Shown here: positions 20,876 to 32,445 of the stretch, one piece after another
Layout: every line of letters starts with the position of its first letter
Numbering within the stretch: position 1 is the first letter of the stretch
Assembly: GCA_050084515.1 (NCBI GenBank)
Contig: CM114272.1
Location: 39,804,001 to 39,868,000, forward strand
Reading direction: 5' to 3'
DNA length: 64,000 nucleotides
DNA from: Blasia pusilla
Taxonomy: Eukaryota > Marchantiophyta > Marchantiopsida > Blasiales
Program-made: the position numbers and the translations under genes
The notes under the pieces: generated by a model
The model's input: the letters and a program-made list of their open reading frames with translations, nothing else
The model's database searches: none
Told to the model about the DNA's origin: nothing

Positions 20876-22140
20876 CTAGCCCGTATCAAAAGGTCGAGAA
20901 AAGCAAGAGGAATCCCTTAAACGGATGGAGAGCGTTGCTGATGCAATGACTGCTTCTAGAGGGACTTGTTGGCCTCGGCGGCAATACCGGTCCATCTCCT
21001 TGGAGAGTCCCGACACAAACCAATCTACCAATTGTGAGGTGGTTGTGTGGTCGAGTTTGTTAACAAGACTTTGGAACCTTTGGGTGTATTCCCTCAGGGT
21101 TTCCTTCTTTTTCCATTTCAAATCCCGGAGCTTCGTCAAAATCCTGTCCTCAAACTCCAGATCACGGAACTCATGAAGAAAGGCCTCCAGTACCCTTTTC
21201 CAGCTTTTCGTGACATCCGCTCCCAGGCCCTCGTACCATTGGCTTGCTCGCTTCTTAAGTAGGCTGGGAAATACTTGCAACAAATCCTCTTCTGAGCCTT
21301 CCCCATTAGCCTTAGCTACATGGGTAAATTCAAGCACAAAGTTGTCAACATCATCTCGCCGTCCCTCCACAAAGGTGGGATATCTTAGCAACGTCTTTCT
21401 AGTGTTGGCTATTGGGAAATTTCTGCTGATGGGTTTGAGGCTTGATGCTCGGGAGGAAGGAGGCAGAGGTTCCAATCTGGTTGATTTGGTCAGATCCTCG
21501 TCCCCCAAGTCCCCAAAGGGATTCCAGGTTGACTCTTCGTCCGACTGCGAACTGGCAAGAGACGTGCTGGGAGCGCATTCGTGTCCCTCTTCTTGCTCTT
21601 GGGCTTCGTGCAAGGCCAAAGACTGGGAGACACACTCGGAGGTCTCCAAGATGGGTGATCCTCTTGTTGCTTATTGCGTCGATCAGCTTGCTGATCTCAC
21701 AACGAGGGCCGAGAGACTTCCATGAGTCCCTGTAGGGATTCGGGAGCTTGCTTCCGCACCCACGATTGCAACAAGGTTGGGGACCATGGAGGGAATTTGG
21801 ATCTTCCTAATTCCTACGGGAGTGTGCGGGTGCTCTTAATCTACCTGCCAGGTTTTCCTCCCATAAACAGAAGTACCGGGTCATCACCAAGTACAATTGA
21901 CGTTCATGGGCGAAGCACCGTTTGGCGACTGGTTCTTTGACAATACTAATTAGTTGTTCTATCTTTTCTAGCACCAATGCAGCAAACCGATCGTTATCTT
22001 CTTTCATCCATTGTCTTAGGGGGATTGCTCGAGATAGCAGATGGTCTTCAGTGAGAACTAGATGGTTGGTTCTCCTAGGAGACGAGGCTTCTTTCCCTGC
22101 TCCTGGGTTCCCCATAAGTCTCTCTCTCTTCCTAGCAAAG
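20876..22140 (-). pseudogene. gag of Tat-like element
   Basis: The segment 21649-20876 holds a Ty3 gag core: TLLRYPTFVEGRRDDVDNFV, then QVFPSLLKKRASQWYEGLGA, SWKRVLEAFLHEF and LREYTQRFQSLVNKL, matching the retrotransposon-gag pattern of a W...L core followed by an EY..RF motif. The N-terminal part is in 22166-21807 and probably starts at the Met of MGNPGAGKEASSPRRT. A stop and a frame change near 21800-21650 separate them. The C-terminus with its zinc knuckle is missing. Role: capsid formation. Confidence 0.75.
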
Positions 22141-22147
22141 CCTATGA

Positions 22148-22165
22148 TCCCCGGCAGCGGCGCCA
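22148..22165 (-). promoter_or_regulatory. primer binding site of Tat-like element
   Basis: Minus strand reads TGGCGCCGCTGCCGGGGA, one base from the motif seen after the LTR of many plant Tat/Athila elements. It lies 16 nt inside the LTR end, which is also usual for these lineages. Confidence 0.75.
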
Positions 22166-22181
22166 AAAATTTGTAGGCTTA

Positions 22182-23457
22182 TGTAATGTACAAGAGTTTT
22201 AATTTTACATTCGTTTACTTAGTTCGATCCCCAAGAGGATCATTGTTTGGTGAAAAGAGAGTTCAAAATTACAATTCTCTTACAATAGTTGTATTTAGGT
22301 GTGAATAATTTAGATTCAATGTCTTATCAATGTCTTTGAATATTTCTTAGTACCAAGATTTCTTTTCTCAATTCTCTCGAGTGGAGTTGACATCACGCTC
22401 AGGTAGATTTCCTCTCGACATCAAGAAACCTCATAGAGATCTCAAGAAAGCTGGCTTTTCCTCCTTTCGAAACTCAATCCCTCTCGGCAGGTTACTCTCT
22501 GTCAAACAAATTTTCTACAACTCCATGCTGATTATTCATGGAGCATTCATTGATGAGAAAGGCTTGCCTGATTCACTCTTCACTTTGCAGACCCAAAAAG
22601 AATACTCAGACATAAGCATCGCACATCAGAATGAAGAAATGAATGCTGTACTACTCCATCAAGAATGAGGAAGCTTCAAAGTGTATACAAGCGTGAGAGG
22701 GTACTACTCCCTTGCTTGGACCATTCCTACAACATAAGGACTTCTTGAAAGAATGATGATGATAGCTACTTTCATGCTTCTTAAATACTTTATGAAGTAG
22801 AAGTGTTCCAAAGATTCGAAGTGTTCTTGATGAATTTGGTGTCTCTTCAATATTTGTACCTACCTAGATCTATGGTGCTCTTTTCTTTTCCTACGATTCC
22901 TGTGAATCCGCTGATCATAACTGTACTAACTTCCTATTTGATACAAAAAGTCGTGCCTCTTCCTAGTCTAACTGTTCTAACTGCGTGCCGCTTGAAATCA
23001 CTTTGAGTCTTAGCTTCGCTTCGCTGCAAAGTCTAGACCTCTTTTGCTTCACTTGAGGACGAAGCTCTTTCTCCTGATCTAAAGATGAAGCGCTCCATTC
23101 TATGCTCTTATTCCAAGTGCTTCATTCTTCGTTCAAAAGCGAAGTACTTCTTCTTCTCCTTCTTCATCATGCTTCGTTCAAGAGCGAAGCACTTCATAAA
23201 CAAGTTTTTAATAAGGCTTCGTTGTCTTTTCCAAGCTTTGCGCTGGGTCTTGAGACTTTGTTTATGTATTTTCCTCTCCTCTAAGGCAAATCCTTGATTA
23301 CCTATCTCTTTGCCTTGTCTTTGGAGCTTCGTGATTCACTTCAATCTCACTCATTCTTCTACTACGCAAGCATAATATCAAAATCATAGTGTATATACAA
23401 GTCATCTTTGAATAAAAATCTCTAAATCTTCAAAAGTACAAAATTGTGGGTATCACA
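22182..23457 (-). repeat. 5' LTR of Tat-like element (1276 bp)
   Basis: Starts TGTGATACCCAC (minus strand) and ends TACATTACA. The same ends occur in the three other LTRs, two of which have their own 5-bp duplications, so both boundaries are well supported. Open frames inside it (for example around 22381-22668) are not considered genes. Confidence 0.88.
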
Positions 23458-23529
23458 TATAACCATCCTATTCCAACCTCTCAATCCGTCAATCACCCAA
23501 ATCCTAGACAAATTCATTTAATACTCCAC

Positions 23530-23900
23530 TAAAATCACAGGGCCCGCCCACAACCCCCTGACTCGCACACGGCCAACAAGGCATGCGAGGAGCCCGCGCC
23601 CTAGCCCGCAGGCGAGCTCCGAGGCCCGCACCCTAGCTTGAATGCGGACTCAAGGGCCCACAACTAGCCCGAAGGCGGGCTCCAAGGCCCGCAACCCCAA
23701 GGCAAGCAGCCCACACGCGGGCTCCATGGGCCCGCGTAGAGCCCGTACATAGCCTGCACTGCGGGACCGTAGCCCATACAGGGCCCGCACTTCGGGCCAG
23801 CATTGCGCCCGCTTATAGCCCGCGTCGCGACTTTGGCCTGCACCTTGGACTGCACTCTTCATGGGAGCCCGCTACTGTTCCCGCGGATGGAGCCTATGCG
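23530..23900. repeat. GC-rich degenerate short repeats
   Basis: Repeated runs of GCCCGCA and GCGGGCTC about every 30-40 bp, irregular in spacing. A shorter block of the same kind is at 36650-36840. Open frames here are composition artefacts. Confidence 0.5.
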
Positions 23901-24345
23901 GTCAACCTGGGCGCCAAAAAAACCCGTGCTCGTGACCTGTTTTTCATGTCCGAACATGTCCATTTCCGTGCAACCTTGCTTGTAAGTACACGTACTATAT
24001 ATTGCTAGTAGCTTTAAGAGAGTCAGAGCTAGGAGTAGGAATCCACCAACCAATTTTGTCTCTCAAAGAAGTATGAAGTATCCTAAACAAGCCACCCTGA
24101 GGATTCAACAGTAGGTCTAATAGTAGTTTGGAAGTGCCAAACTATTCAGTGTAATCTAGAACTTTCAGTGAATAAAAAAAAATTCAGACCTTAGATGGAA
24201 AAAGTGATTTTTTCCACATTTCTGCTCCAATAAATTTTCCAATTCTATAACTATGTGCTGAGGAATGATTGGATGGAGGAAGGTTTCATGTATGTTGCAA
24301 CCTGTCGGATTCAGACGAGTTGTCATAGTGGGGAGGAGGAAAAAA

Positions 24346-24387
24346 AAGTTTGTGGGAGTGACTTAGAAAAGTCACTCCCACAAACTT
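24346..24387. repeat. perfect 18-bp inverted repeat
   Basis: Arms 24346-24363 and 24370-24387 are exact reverse complements with a 6-nt loop (tagaaa). No coding context. Confidence 0.85.
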
Positions 24388-26452
24388 CCTAAAAAAATGA
24401 TTTCTTTGGGTTGACAATAGTTTCTTCTCTCCTCTCTTCCTCTCCTCTTACCGCTCCTCTATGACCTGACATATCGGGTCAGATTAAATTAATGTAGGCT
24501 TGGTTATCTAGAGAAGGGCGAGGCCGTAACCCAAGGCGTTGGTGAATTCAACCCAAGGATTACCTATGGTGTCTTTAGAGGAGACCCACTCAAGTCGACA
24601 AGGATATTTACTGAACTACGTGGGGGAGCATCACGAATAACTAAGTCTATAACGCCAACACTAGTGGTGACTTGCAAAGTGAGTCATGATTATGGGTCCA
24701 AGGAGAAAACACCTTGGTGTGACCCAGAAAAATTGCAATCTAGACCAGATAGTCGCAAGACTAGGAAGAGAGGCCAAATTGGCTTCACGACTAACGCTAG
24801 GCAAGACGTGCACGTATCTTGTGACTACCCTTAGGTGAGAAAAGGGTGTAGCTACTTGTAATTAAGGATAAAACCAAGTCAAGCAAGGTTTGAGATCTTG
24901 GAGCCAAGGACCAAGTCAAGGGCGAGAACCTAGGAATACATGAGGAGTCAAGATGGGCAAGATGCCATGAGACTAGTCACGAAACACAAAGGGCGACAAG
25001 AAAACCATATTGAGACGCCAAACGGAGAGTCAAGATAGGCGCTAGCCATGAGACATATGAAATGTGGGTCCAAGCTTCAAGATGGACTTGGAGAGCCGAG
25101 AATTGTAAAAGATGCAAGAAGCCTCCGCCAAGCCATCTTGGTGGACAACTAGTCAAACACTAGTCCCCCATTGCGAACCATGTTTGGGTTAATGGTGCAT
25201 AATGAGAAGTGGATGCTGAGAATCCCACTATCTCTAAGAGCAAGAATAAAAAATCATTATATGCCTATCAAGTTTAAGTTGTTGATAGAAGAACATGCCA
25301 CAAGTAATGTATGAATCTACATCTTCATTTGATTCCTAATTCAATTATACATCCTCAAACATGGTTATTGCATGCTTTGCTCATTCTTGTTACACTATGT
25401 AACTAGCTTGTCTCATTCAAGCCGATCATGGATTTCACAGGTGAGCCTTTGAAACAACAACATGAAGATTAATTGTTCGAGATATCTACGACAAAACTTT
25501 CCTCTTGATCTAGTATTATGAAAGTGTGAACTAGCTACTATGATGAAATTGTACTATCGGAAACTAATATATCTCTTCAATTAGTGTACGAATCTCTTAA
25601 TTATATATCATTTGTAGAGACATTGGAATTTTTGTCTTCTATGATTAGAGGAAGCATGGTAGTGTGCATATGTTCCTATTTTCATTGGAATAAATAGATA
25701 TTAAGTTCATAAAATTTTGAATGTATCAAATATGACAAAGTACCTTATTGTACAAATATAATTAGAGACAATGAGGATTTTCAATTTGGACCTTATCAAC
25801 ATTCTACTTAAAGTTATGATACTTTTCACACGTGCCAAATTTGCACATGTGATCTCTTTTATTCAATTCTCTTTTGTAACAAGAAATATTTTTGCTATGT
25901 GATCTCCTTGTGAAATCAAGCCCACGACCTAAATTTCATCCTAGCTTTTGGTCCTAAATACCCTATAAAATATATTGTCGTACTTGAAACATCATTTTAT
26001 TATTATCGATGTCCATATATAGTCCTACATGAAACATCATTTTTTTCTTCCTACCTCATAAGAAATTCTCACAAATAATCTTTGCTTTTCTCTGCACTAA
26101 TTTAACTTAACGAGGCCCACACTAGTGTATTATGTGCATTTTTTATCTATTAGTACTGGTTTAAGGACCAATAGATTAATAGACTAATACATAGTCTCTA
26201 TAATGCATTCATTTAACTTACCTCTCATATTTTAATCTAGAATGTCATTTTAAATATGCTTTCAAATATCTATTTAGTTCATTTTTTAAAATTAATATAA
26301 AAAAAGTTTATAAAATAAAAAATACTACTCAATAATAATATAAAAGTAGACAATACACCATCGAAATAAATATTAGAAGTTACGCGAACTATAAATATTT
26401 ACAGTCCCTTATAAAATTTTTTTTTCTGTTATTAACAGAAATTTTTCTGCGT

Positions 26453-26613
26453 GTCAACTATTATTAACTATTTTTTACCCGTCTCAAAGGAAAGGGCCGA
26501 TTTTTACAGTCCTACAAGTTGTTTTTTCTTTTTCTTGACCATCTCGAATATCCACGTGTCCACTATTATTAATTAGTTTGTTCTCTACCCGTCTCAAAGG
26601 AAAGGGCCGATTT
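26453..26613 (+). repeat. duplicated block upstream of the phytocyanin gene
   Basis: The run cccgtctcaaaggaaagggc and the adjoining ccgattt, together with upstream ctattattaa sequence, occur twice, near 26455-26503 and 26565-26613, about 112 bp apart. This looks like a local tandem duplication just upstream of a promoter-like region. Confidence 0.75.
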
Positions 26614-26626
26614 AAAATAAAATAAT

Positions 26627-26714
26627 CGCGAAAGTTGGCGATTCACGAGCGCCAACTTTCGCGCTTCGGACTCCCAAACTTGAACACGCGGTTCGTAGCC
26701 TCTCCACTATAAAT
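26627..26714 (+). promoter_or_regulatory. candidate promoter: inverted repeat and TATA box
   Basis: A perfect inverted repeat (26627-26640 and 26650-26663, arms cgcgaaagttggcg) lies 45 bp before a TATA box, tataaat at 26708-26714. The right arm contains TTTCGCGC, which fits the E2F-type consensus. The following 1.1 kb to the phytocyanin start has no open frame and includes plausible splice sites (donor at 26974, acceptor at 27240), so a leader intron is possible. The link to the gene is inference from position and strand. Confidence 0.45.
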
Positions 26715-27853
26715 GTTCTTAAGCTCTTCTCACGCTCCGAGGCCCAATACCGCACAGGGGCCATAAACCACACGACAGTAACACACACCTCGAATTCCGG
26801 AGTGATATCTACCGGTCTCTTTTGTCTGTCAGTGTGTCAGTAGACTAACACTACCTGAGTGTGGGTCGTCTGTATCTCCACCATTCGATCGAAAGAGCAG
26901 ACTATACTTTCGCTAGAGCCGCGGACGAAGGTGTGGAATGATTTGAATGAGCCGAAGAATCGTTGCAACCTAGGTGAGCGTACGTATCGCAGCTACGATC
27001 TATACAGCTTGTGAGTTTGTTTACTCCCGTCTACTGGAATGAGTGAGTGAGAGAGTGAGCTGGATTCCTTGTCGTTACTGTCCATCCTTGTAAGTGCCGG
27101 TGTGAACCGCATGTGCAATTTTCAGGCTCGCGTTGTTCTGACCCCAAGCAAAGTCGACGCCTAGGCCGATACTTTCCGCAATGTTTAGCGTTCTAGGAAT
27201 TCCCCGGCTGAGTGAGGCTTATGTGTCGATTTTGTTCTAGAGATGAGGTCACATCTTTGCAGGGAGTATCACGACGATTTCGAGGATCACCGTCTGGGGT
27301 TGGCGATTGGTAAGTGTCGTGTTCGCTAGGCTCACTTCGGCGCGTACACAGAGAATGCGGAGAACAGGATCAGTTGTAGCTTTCTCAGGAAATCCAACTT
27401 CCCCGCCAAAGTGTATACGTTCCTCTCTCGTGATCTCCGTATGCACTGGGATTACGTTAATCTGCGACCGGTCTCGAGCTTACCTCCTACCGGACAGCAG
27501 GCGTCTGGCACCTCGAAAGTGAAAACGACATCCCGCAAGTTGGCGAGATTATTGCGTCTTTCTGTCATGTTTCCCCCGACTATTCTCACCCTGTATTTGG
27601 CCGTTGTGCTGGGGAGTTGGAAGTTTTCGTATCTCACTCTGCTCAACTGTGAAGTGGTGCTCCAGACGAGTGGGCCAAATGGTCGAGGGTTTTCAGAGCC
27701 ATAATAATCATGTAGCTGTCCACAATTGTGTCTCGTCAATTATCAGAAACCGGGTGACTGCTGTGGAATAGCGGTTTTCTGAGAGTTGTGTCGTCGTGGT
27801 TTGAGTGCTGCAGAGCGTAGGTTTACAAGGACGAGGGAGCGCGGCTGGCGATA

Positions 27854-28862
27854 ATGGCAAGCAGAACTGTGAACACCGTAGTTGTGATGTTAAGTCTTCT
27901 GGCGATGCTGTTAGGTGCTTGTTCTGAGATTTTTGTCGTCGGAGGGAATCGAGGATGGATGGTACCGAACAATGGTCTTAACTACACGAAGTGGGCACAC
28001 AACATCTCTGCACATGTCGGGGATTCTCTCTGTAAGGCTTCTTTTTATGATTGACGATTCATCTGTCTTTTCCTTCTGTTGTTCCACACCTCCTCCCCCC
28101 CTGGACATTGCAAGTCGTGACCGTGTCCCGAGTCGCCATGTTGTGGAATTCCAAACATTTATGTGAGAGTTCGTAGCGATCCTCTCCATGGTGGGACGGT
28201 GGAGAAAGTCCGCACCCGTATTCGCAGATGCCATCATACTGCGAGATAGTCGAACTCGATGGACCTATGTCGTGTATCTTCTGGATTCTGAATCGCCTTC
28301 CTATCCCTTACGTTTCCGTGGAGGGCGTGAGTTAGCGAATTGCTTCTACTTTTTTGGCTCTGGTAATGAGGATCGAGTAAACTAATTCTGATAGGACACT
28401 CGAGGTTCAGATAAATTTGTCTCTACAGTAATATGAGAGAGGTAGGACTAGTTAGTGTTTGCTGCGCATCGTAAACCTTGTAGGTGCACTTAGCATTGAT
28501 TGTGGACACGTGGAACAGACTTCAAGTACAATCCCAATGGACACAATGTGGTGAAGGTGAACTTTACATCCTTTCTGGCATGCGACAAGACGGACCCTCT
28601 CCAGATTTGGGACCAAGGTGACACTACTGTGCTATTGGACAAAGAGGGATCGCACCACTTCATCTGTGGAGCACCAAATCACTGCATCATGTTTCAGGCT
28701 TTCTCCATCGATGTTCTGCCCAACGTCACGACGGCATCAAGTCCTGATGCCATGAATTCCACAACTCCTGGAATCACACTGCCCCGTTCAGTTGGCACCA
28801 TCTGTTTCCCATCTTTAGTGGGAGGCGGCGTGATTTTAGTTCTATCTTTTTTACTAACTTAA
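27854..28862 (+). CDS. GPI-anchored phytocyanin (stellacyanin/early-nodulin-like), two exons
   Basis: Exon 1 is 27854-28031, the intron 28032-28518 (GT...AG, phase 1) and exon 2 28519-28862, giving 173 residues with no stops. Residues 1-24 form a signal peptide. The plastocyanin-like domain follows from EIFVVGGNRGW. Copper-ligand positions are His68 (HNVV), Cys109 and His114 in HHFICGAPNHC; the axial position four after Cys115 is Gln119, as in stellacyanins, although Met117 is close by. Cys81 and Cys115 can form the domain disulfide. A Thr/Ser/Pro linker and a hydrophobic C-terminus (GGGVILVLSFLL) suggest a GPI anchor, so the protein should sit on the outer plasma membrane. Phytocyanins bind one type-1 copper or, if ligands are lost, act in cell-wall/signalling roles. 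The intron position after the aromatic strand is usual for plant phytocyanins. This is the only apparently intact host gene here. Confidence 0.9.
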
Positions 28863-31110
28863 AGTGGACAGGAACAGTTTCTCCTCTCATTTTTATTCAA
28901 ATTTCAGGTAGAGAATCGTGCTGTAGGGACAGTGGCGGCGCGTGTGATCCAATTTGGCTCTGAATTGTGCCTTAAAAACCTAGCCGGTTTCCGAGTTGGT
29001 AGCAAACCACCACCACCACGAGTGTTTCTCTTATTAAGTTGGGGCCAATGCCAGTCCTCTCCACGATATGATTGATCCGAGTAGATAACTTGATGCTTCT
29101 CGATGAGAATCTCTATGCACTGGATCCTGATTTTGGTGAATCTCTCACATGTGTCCACCTCGTTGAACGTGCCATTCACTACCCCTGTTGGATTGGAGTT
29201 TTCTAGCCATGAAGTTGTAGATATGTGCCAGATATAGTCAAACTTGCGCTGTCTCCTTCCATCCCGAGATTAAGCGCTAATGTGTGTCCTTCGACTTGCA
29301 CTTCACGCTATTTGTTAAAAGAGATATTTCTTTATTCGTGGAAGTTGTGGATGTGCGCCGCATGTGAAGAGAAACATGGACTACTACGCAGCTCATTTCA
29401 TAGACGGTGCGAACCGCAGCGGTGGGTGGTTGGACAAGTAAACTTCCACTTAATATGAATAAAGTATCCTCTTGATGCCGCGTGCATGGATCTCACTCTC
29501 CTTTACTAGCCAGAAGAGCTGAGATCACGGAGATTGGTATGGCCGATTAGAGGTATCGACGTGTCTGTCTGTACTGCAAGTTGTCTGGCAGTTCACATGT
29601 CAGAATTTCATTTGGAGTTGGCGCGTCTCATCAAATTCGAATTGGATTTGTCCGGCATCAAGATGCAGGTGGAATTCAAAGTCGCGATGTACTTAGCGCC
29701 TCGTCATAGTTGCGACATTGTATAATATATGTCCAGTCGTCATAATAGAAGTCCTGGTCAGGGTCTTTGAAACCTGTGCTCGACTGTGGCTGCCAAGAGC
29801 CTCCACCATTTCCTATTAAAGAGACGGTCACCCGTAAAGTAAAGTTGTACCATGCTATGAAATTCTTCTATCCACCATTTCCTATTAAAGAGACGGTCAC
29901 CCGTAAAGTAAAGCTGTACCATGCTATGAAATTCTTCTATTGAGTAGGTAACAACCTGGACTCGCACAATAGAGTGAATCATGTCAGGCACTTACAGTAG
30001 TCTTAGCTACCGAGCGAAACCGCTGCGACACGCTGTCCGGTGATTTAACAGGCACACACCCACCGCGTGGCAATGGAAGAAGCGGCATGCCATGAGGTTA
30101 AGCGCTAGACATCGGGCAGCATGTTCCTCTTTAACCGCATGGATGTTTTCTATGTTCGTGGAGATATCGCGGGCACAACAAACTTTTGGATACGCACTCT
30201 ATGAAATCTATGACAAGAAGAGTGCCTTATTACGAATAGAAACTGGGTCATGAGAAAGTCGCATTTTACAGATGCAGCTGGTGGTAGACTAACCATTGCA
30301 GTTTTCACTTGTAGACACACCCGGACATGTTGATGAAGAATCTTCTGACCAGTAAGGTAGATCGAAGTTTGGAGCCATGTTGGGAGTTCACTAAGTTTCC
30401 ACGCAAGAAATCCTGGCTGATCATCCATCGTTGGAAGTTTCCACATAAACTACCCCATAAACTACCCCTGGAGATCATCCATTTTCCCCATAATACCCCA
30501 GCAAGTTTTCACATGAGAATTCTCCGAGAATTGATCCTCCGCTTTGAAGACACTAGTGAGGTGCTCGCGTAGTCAGCAAAATCTTTTGATGAGTCTTAGG
30601 TTTTTTCCATAAGGAGTATGCGGCCCCGAATGCCCTACGTGAAAGGTGGTGCATCGGTGCGCATACACATCGCTATACAACATACATCATTGTCATCGAA
30701 TACACAAATATACAAAATATCACACTAACTCATGGCTATCGAGTTGCCCATTGCTATAGTTGGAACCTGTAGTGAGCTTGCGTTGTCGTTCCCCTGGTTG
30801 GTAGGTGTGGATTAGTGTGTCCTGTAATCCATGTGACTTGTGGCAGTTGTGCCACAAGTAAGGTGTCTAGTGGACTTAGTTGGAGAAATGGAGACCTCTC
30901 CTTCTTTTGAAGCTGGATTCACGGGCCCTCCTCTGCAGCTTAATGCCAAGACTGTTCACCTTGGCAGGTAGTGATGATCTCTGGGGGTAACAAGCGGGCT
31001 CTCTTTGGGCACCCTGCCGCTTGGAGGCAGCCCCTCCGCACAAATAGGACAGCGAGTCCCTGTCTGGACTCTCGACCTGGGAGCTTAAACATTCTCCCCA
31101 GACCCTAAAT
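28863..31110. other. gene-free stretch with a tandem duplication
   Basis: An AATAAA at 29458-29463 could serve the phytocyanin transcript. Other open frames are short and lack recognisable domains. 30653-30732 matches the start of the DNMT-family LTR (ends ...aactca before tgg). 30760-31110 is probably 5' leader of the following LINE. Confidence 0.45.
29803..29940. repeat. 69-bp tandem duplication, two copies
   Basis: Units 29803-29871 and 29872-29940 differ at one base (gttgtacc against gctgtacc), so the duplication is recent. Confidence 0.92.
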
Positions 31111-31113
31111 CAG

Positions 31114-32445
31114 TTGTTTGCCAAACCTCTACATATAATCAGCGGCCTTGAGCCCAATATATCTCCGTCCTCCCAAGCTTGTGAGGAGTATCAGTTCACC
31201 TATCAAAGGCGCATACCAAAGCTCACCATCCCCAAGCTGGGCGGGGAATATCGGCATGTTTATGTGAGACGATCAAAGGCCCCATGCAGTTCGGATGTGG
31301 GCAGAGAGTTCAATCTGGTCTATAGGAGGAGACAACGGTTCCACATGATCATTTTCGGTGTACGTCCCACAATAGAGTTCGTCTCATTTAAGATCATGTG
31401 CGCATCTTTGGGCTTTGAATTCCTGGCTACTGCTGGAGTTACTCGGATGATGAATGGCTGTCAATGTATCTTCATGGCGTCCATCAAGGGCAGAGAAGGC
31501 CAATACTTGGCTTGCCATAAAAACCAAGTGTCTCAAGAATTGAGACGTGCCTACAACTGGAGGGCTATGGTAGTCGAGGGTGGTTCCAGCTTGAAGGAAA
31601 GGCCCATCTCCACAAAACCGTTGGTGATGTACACACCTAATATCTTCAGTGCTCTCCAAGGAACCAGCGATGAAGAGCCTGCACATGAAGAGGTTCCATG
31701 TTGCAAGCAACCACACCTACGCCAAAAGCGTGCCCGCCGACCCCCAACCCACTTAGTGACAGGTTTCCTTTTGGGTACCTGGAACTTCTGTGGACTGACC
31801 CATGCAATGAAGCAGCTGGAGGTTGCTGAAGTTTTGCTGAAAAATCAAATACATATATGCGGTGGTCAGGAAACTTGGGAAACCAAGTTAATGGAGATAT
31901 CCCATGTACCGCACTATGCATGGCTTGGAAAGATGTGCAACACCCAAGCGGACAACAACAGAGGTATGAAGGGTGTCGGGTTCTTCATCAAAGACTTCAT
32001 GGTGGGCCGGTGTGAGATCATCAAGACAGACTCGAGTATGAACACAAAGATATGAGTCAAAGTCCGAGCAGAGTGTAACTTATGGGATATGTATATTGGG
32101 TGTATTTACATGCCTACAACGGTTAAGACTCTCTTCAGAACACAGGCAACTTTTGATAGTGTGAAAACTGATTGCCTTGGGTTCCAGACAAAGGGGAACA
32201 TAGTCTTGTTGGGAGACTTCAATAGCTGGGTGGGGCAAGGCACTGATTCCCAAGCGGAGATCGGGATGTTTGGAGATGTGAGAGTGAATGGAAATGGCAC
32301 ACGGCTGATCACAATGTTGAGGGAACTTCAACTGATGGCACAACATGATAGGCATAAGGTGGGTTCCCCGGCTTGGACTAGGGTCAACTTCAAGGAGAAT
32401 GAAAGCTCCATTGTGGACTACATAGGCTGTGGATGAGGAACTCAC
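31114..32445 (+). pseudogene. LINE N-terminal region and EEP endonuclease
   Basis: About 200 residues without a recognised domain precede the EEP fold, which nicks target DNA to prime reverse transcription. Motifs: LLGTWNFCGL (metal-binding Asn), CGGQETWETK (Glu), VLLGDFNSWVG (Asp and Asn), IVDYIG and, after the second stop, IGRSDHLLVW (Asp-His). All active-site positions are present. Stops are TGA 32053-32055 before VKVRAECN and TGA 32434-32436 after YIGCG, both one transition from Trp or Arg codons. No separate ORF1 was identified. Confidence 0.88.

Larger units (their letters stand above)
17458..20900 (-). mobile_element. R2-like non-LTR retrotransposon (restriction-type endonuclease), decayed
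   Basis: Read leftwards: an N-terminal CCHC/CCHH-like zinc finger (about 20487-20425), an RT domain (20236-18980) and a C-terminal zinc knuckle plus PD-(D/E)XK-like endonuclease (18827-17458). No APE/EEP endonuclease lies ahead of the RT. That arrangement is typical of R2/CRE/NeSL-type LINEs. Multiple stops and frame changes are present. The element is wedged between the DNMT retroelement and a Tat-like gag; its 3' end meets the former near 17458. Confidence 0.6.
20876..23457 (-). mobile_element. Tat/Athila-like Ty3 element, 5' LTR and gag only
   Basis: LTR (23457-22182), a primer site typical of Tat/Athila elements and a gag reading frame lie in order on the minus strand. Sequence is lost at about 20876, where the R2-like LINE begins. 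Three further LTRs of the same family occur in the window as solo LTRs (46014-47120 with 48086-48255, 51635-52877, 53672-55144). Confidence 0.8.
23458..26450. other. gene-free stretch
   Basis: No protein or RNA gene recognised. 23530-23900 is GC-rich with many imperfect copies of GCCCGCA/GCGGGCTC runs. 24346-24387 is a perfect hairpin. 24450-25160 is moderate-GC unique-looking sequence and 25160-26450 is AT-rich without open frames. Confidence 0.5.

Noticed and set aside
21210-21725. 171-residue open frame on the plus strand
   Set aside because: Antisense to the Tat-like gag, which carries recognisable Gag motifs.
23650-23862. Open frames in the GC-rich block
   Set aside because: Composition-driven frames in degenerate repeats, present in several frames at once and without domains.
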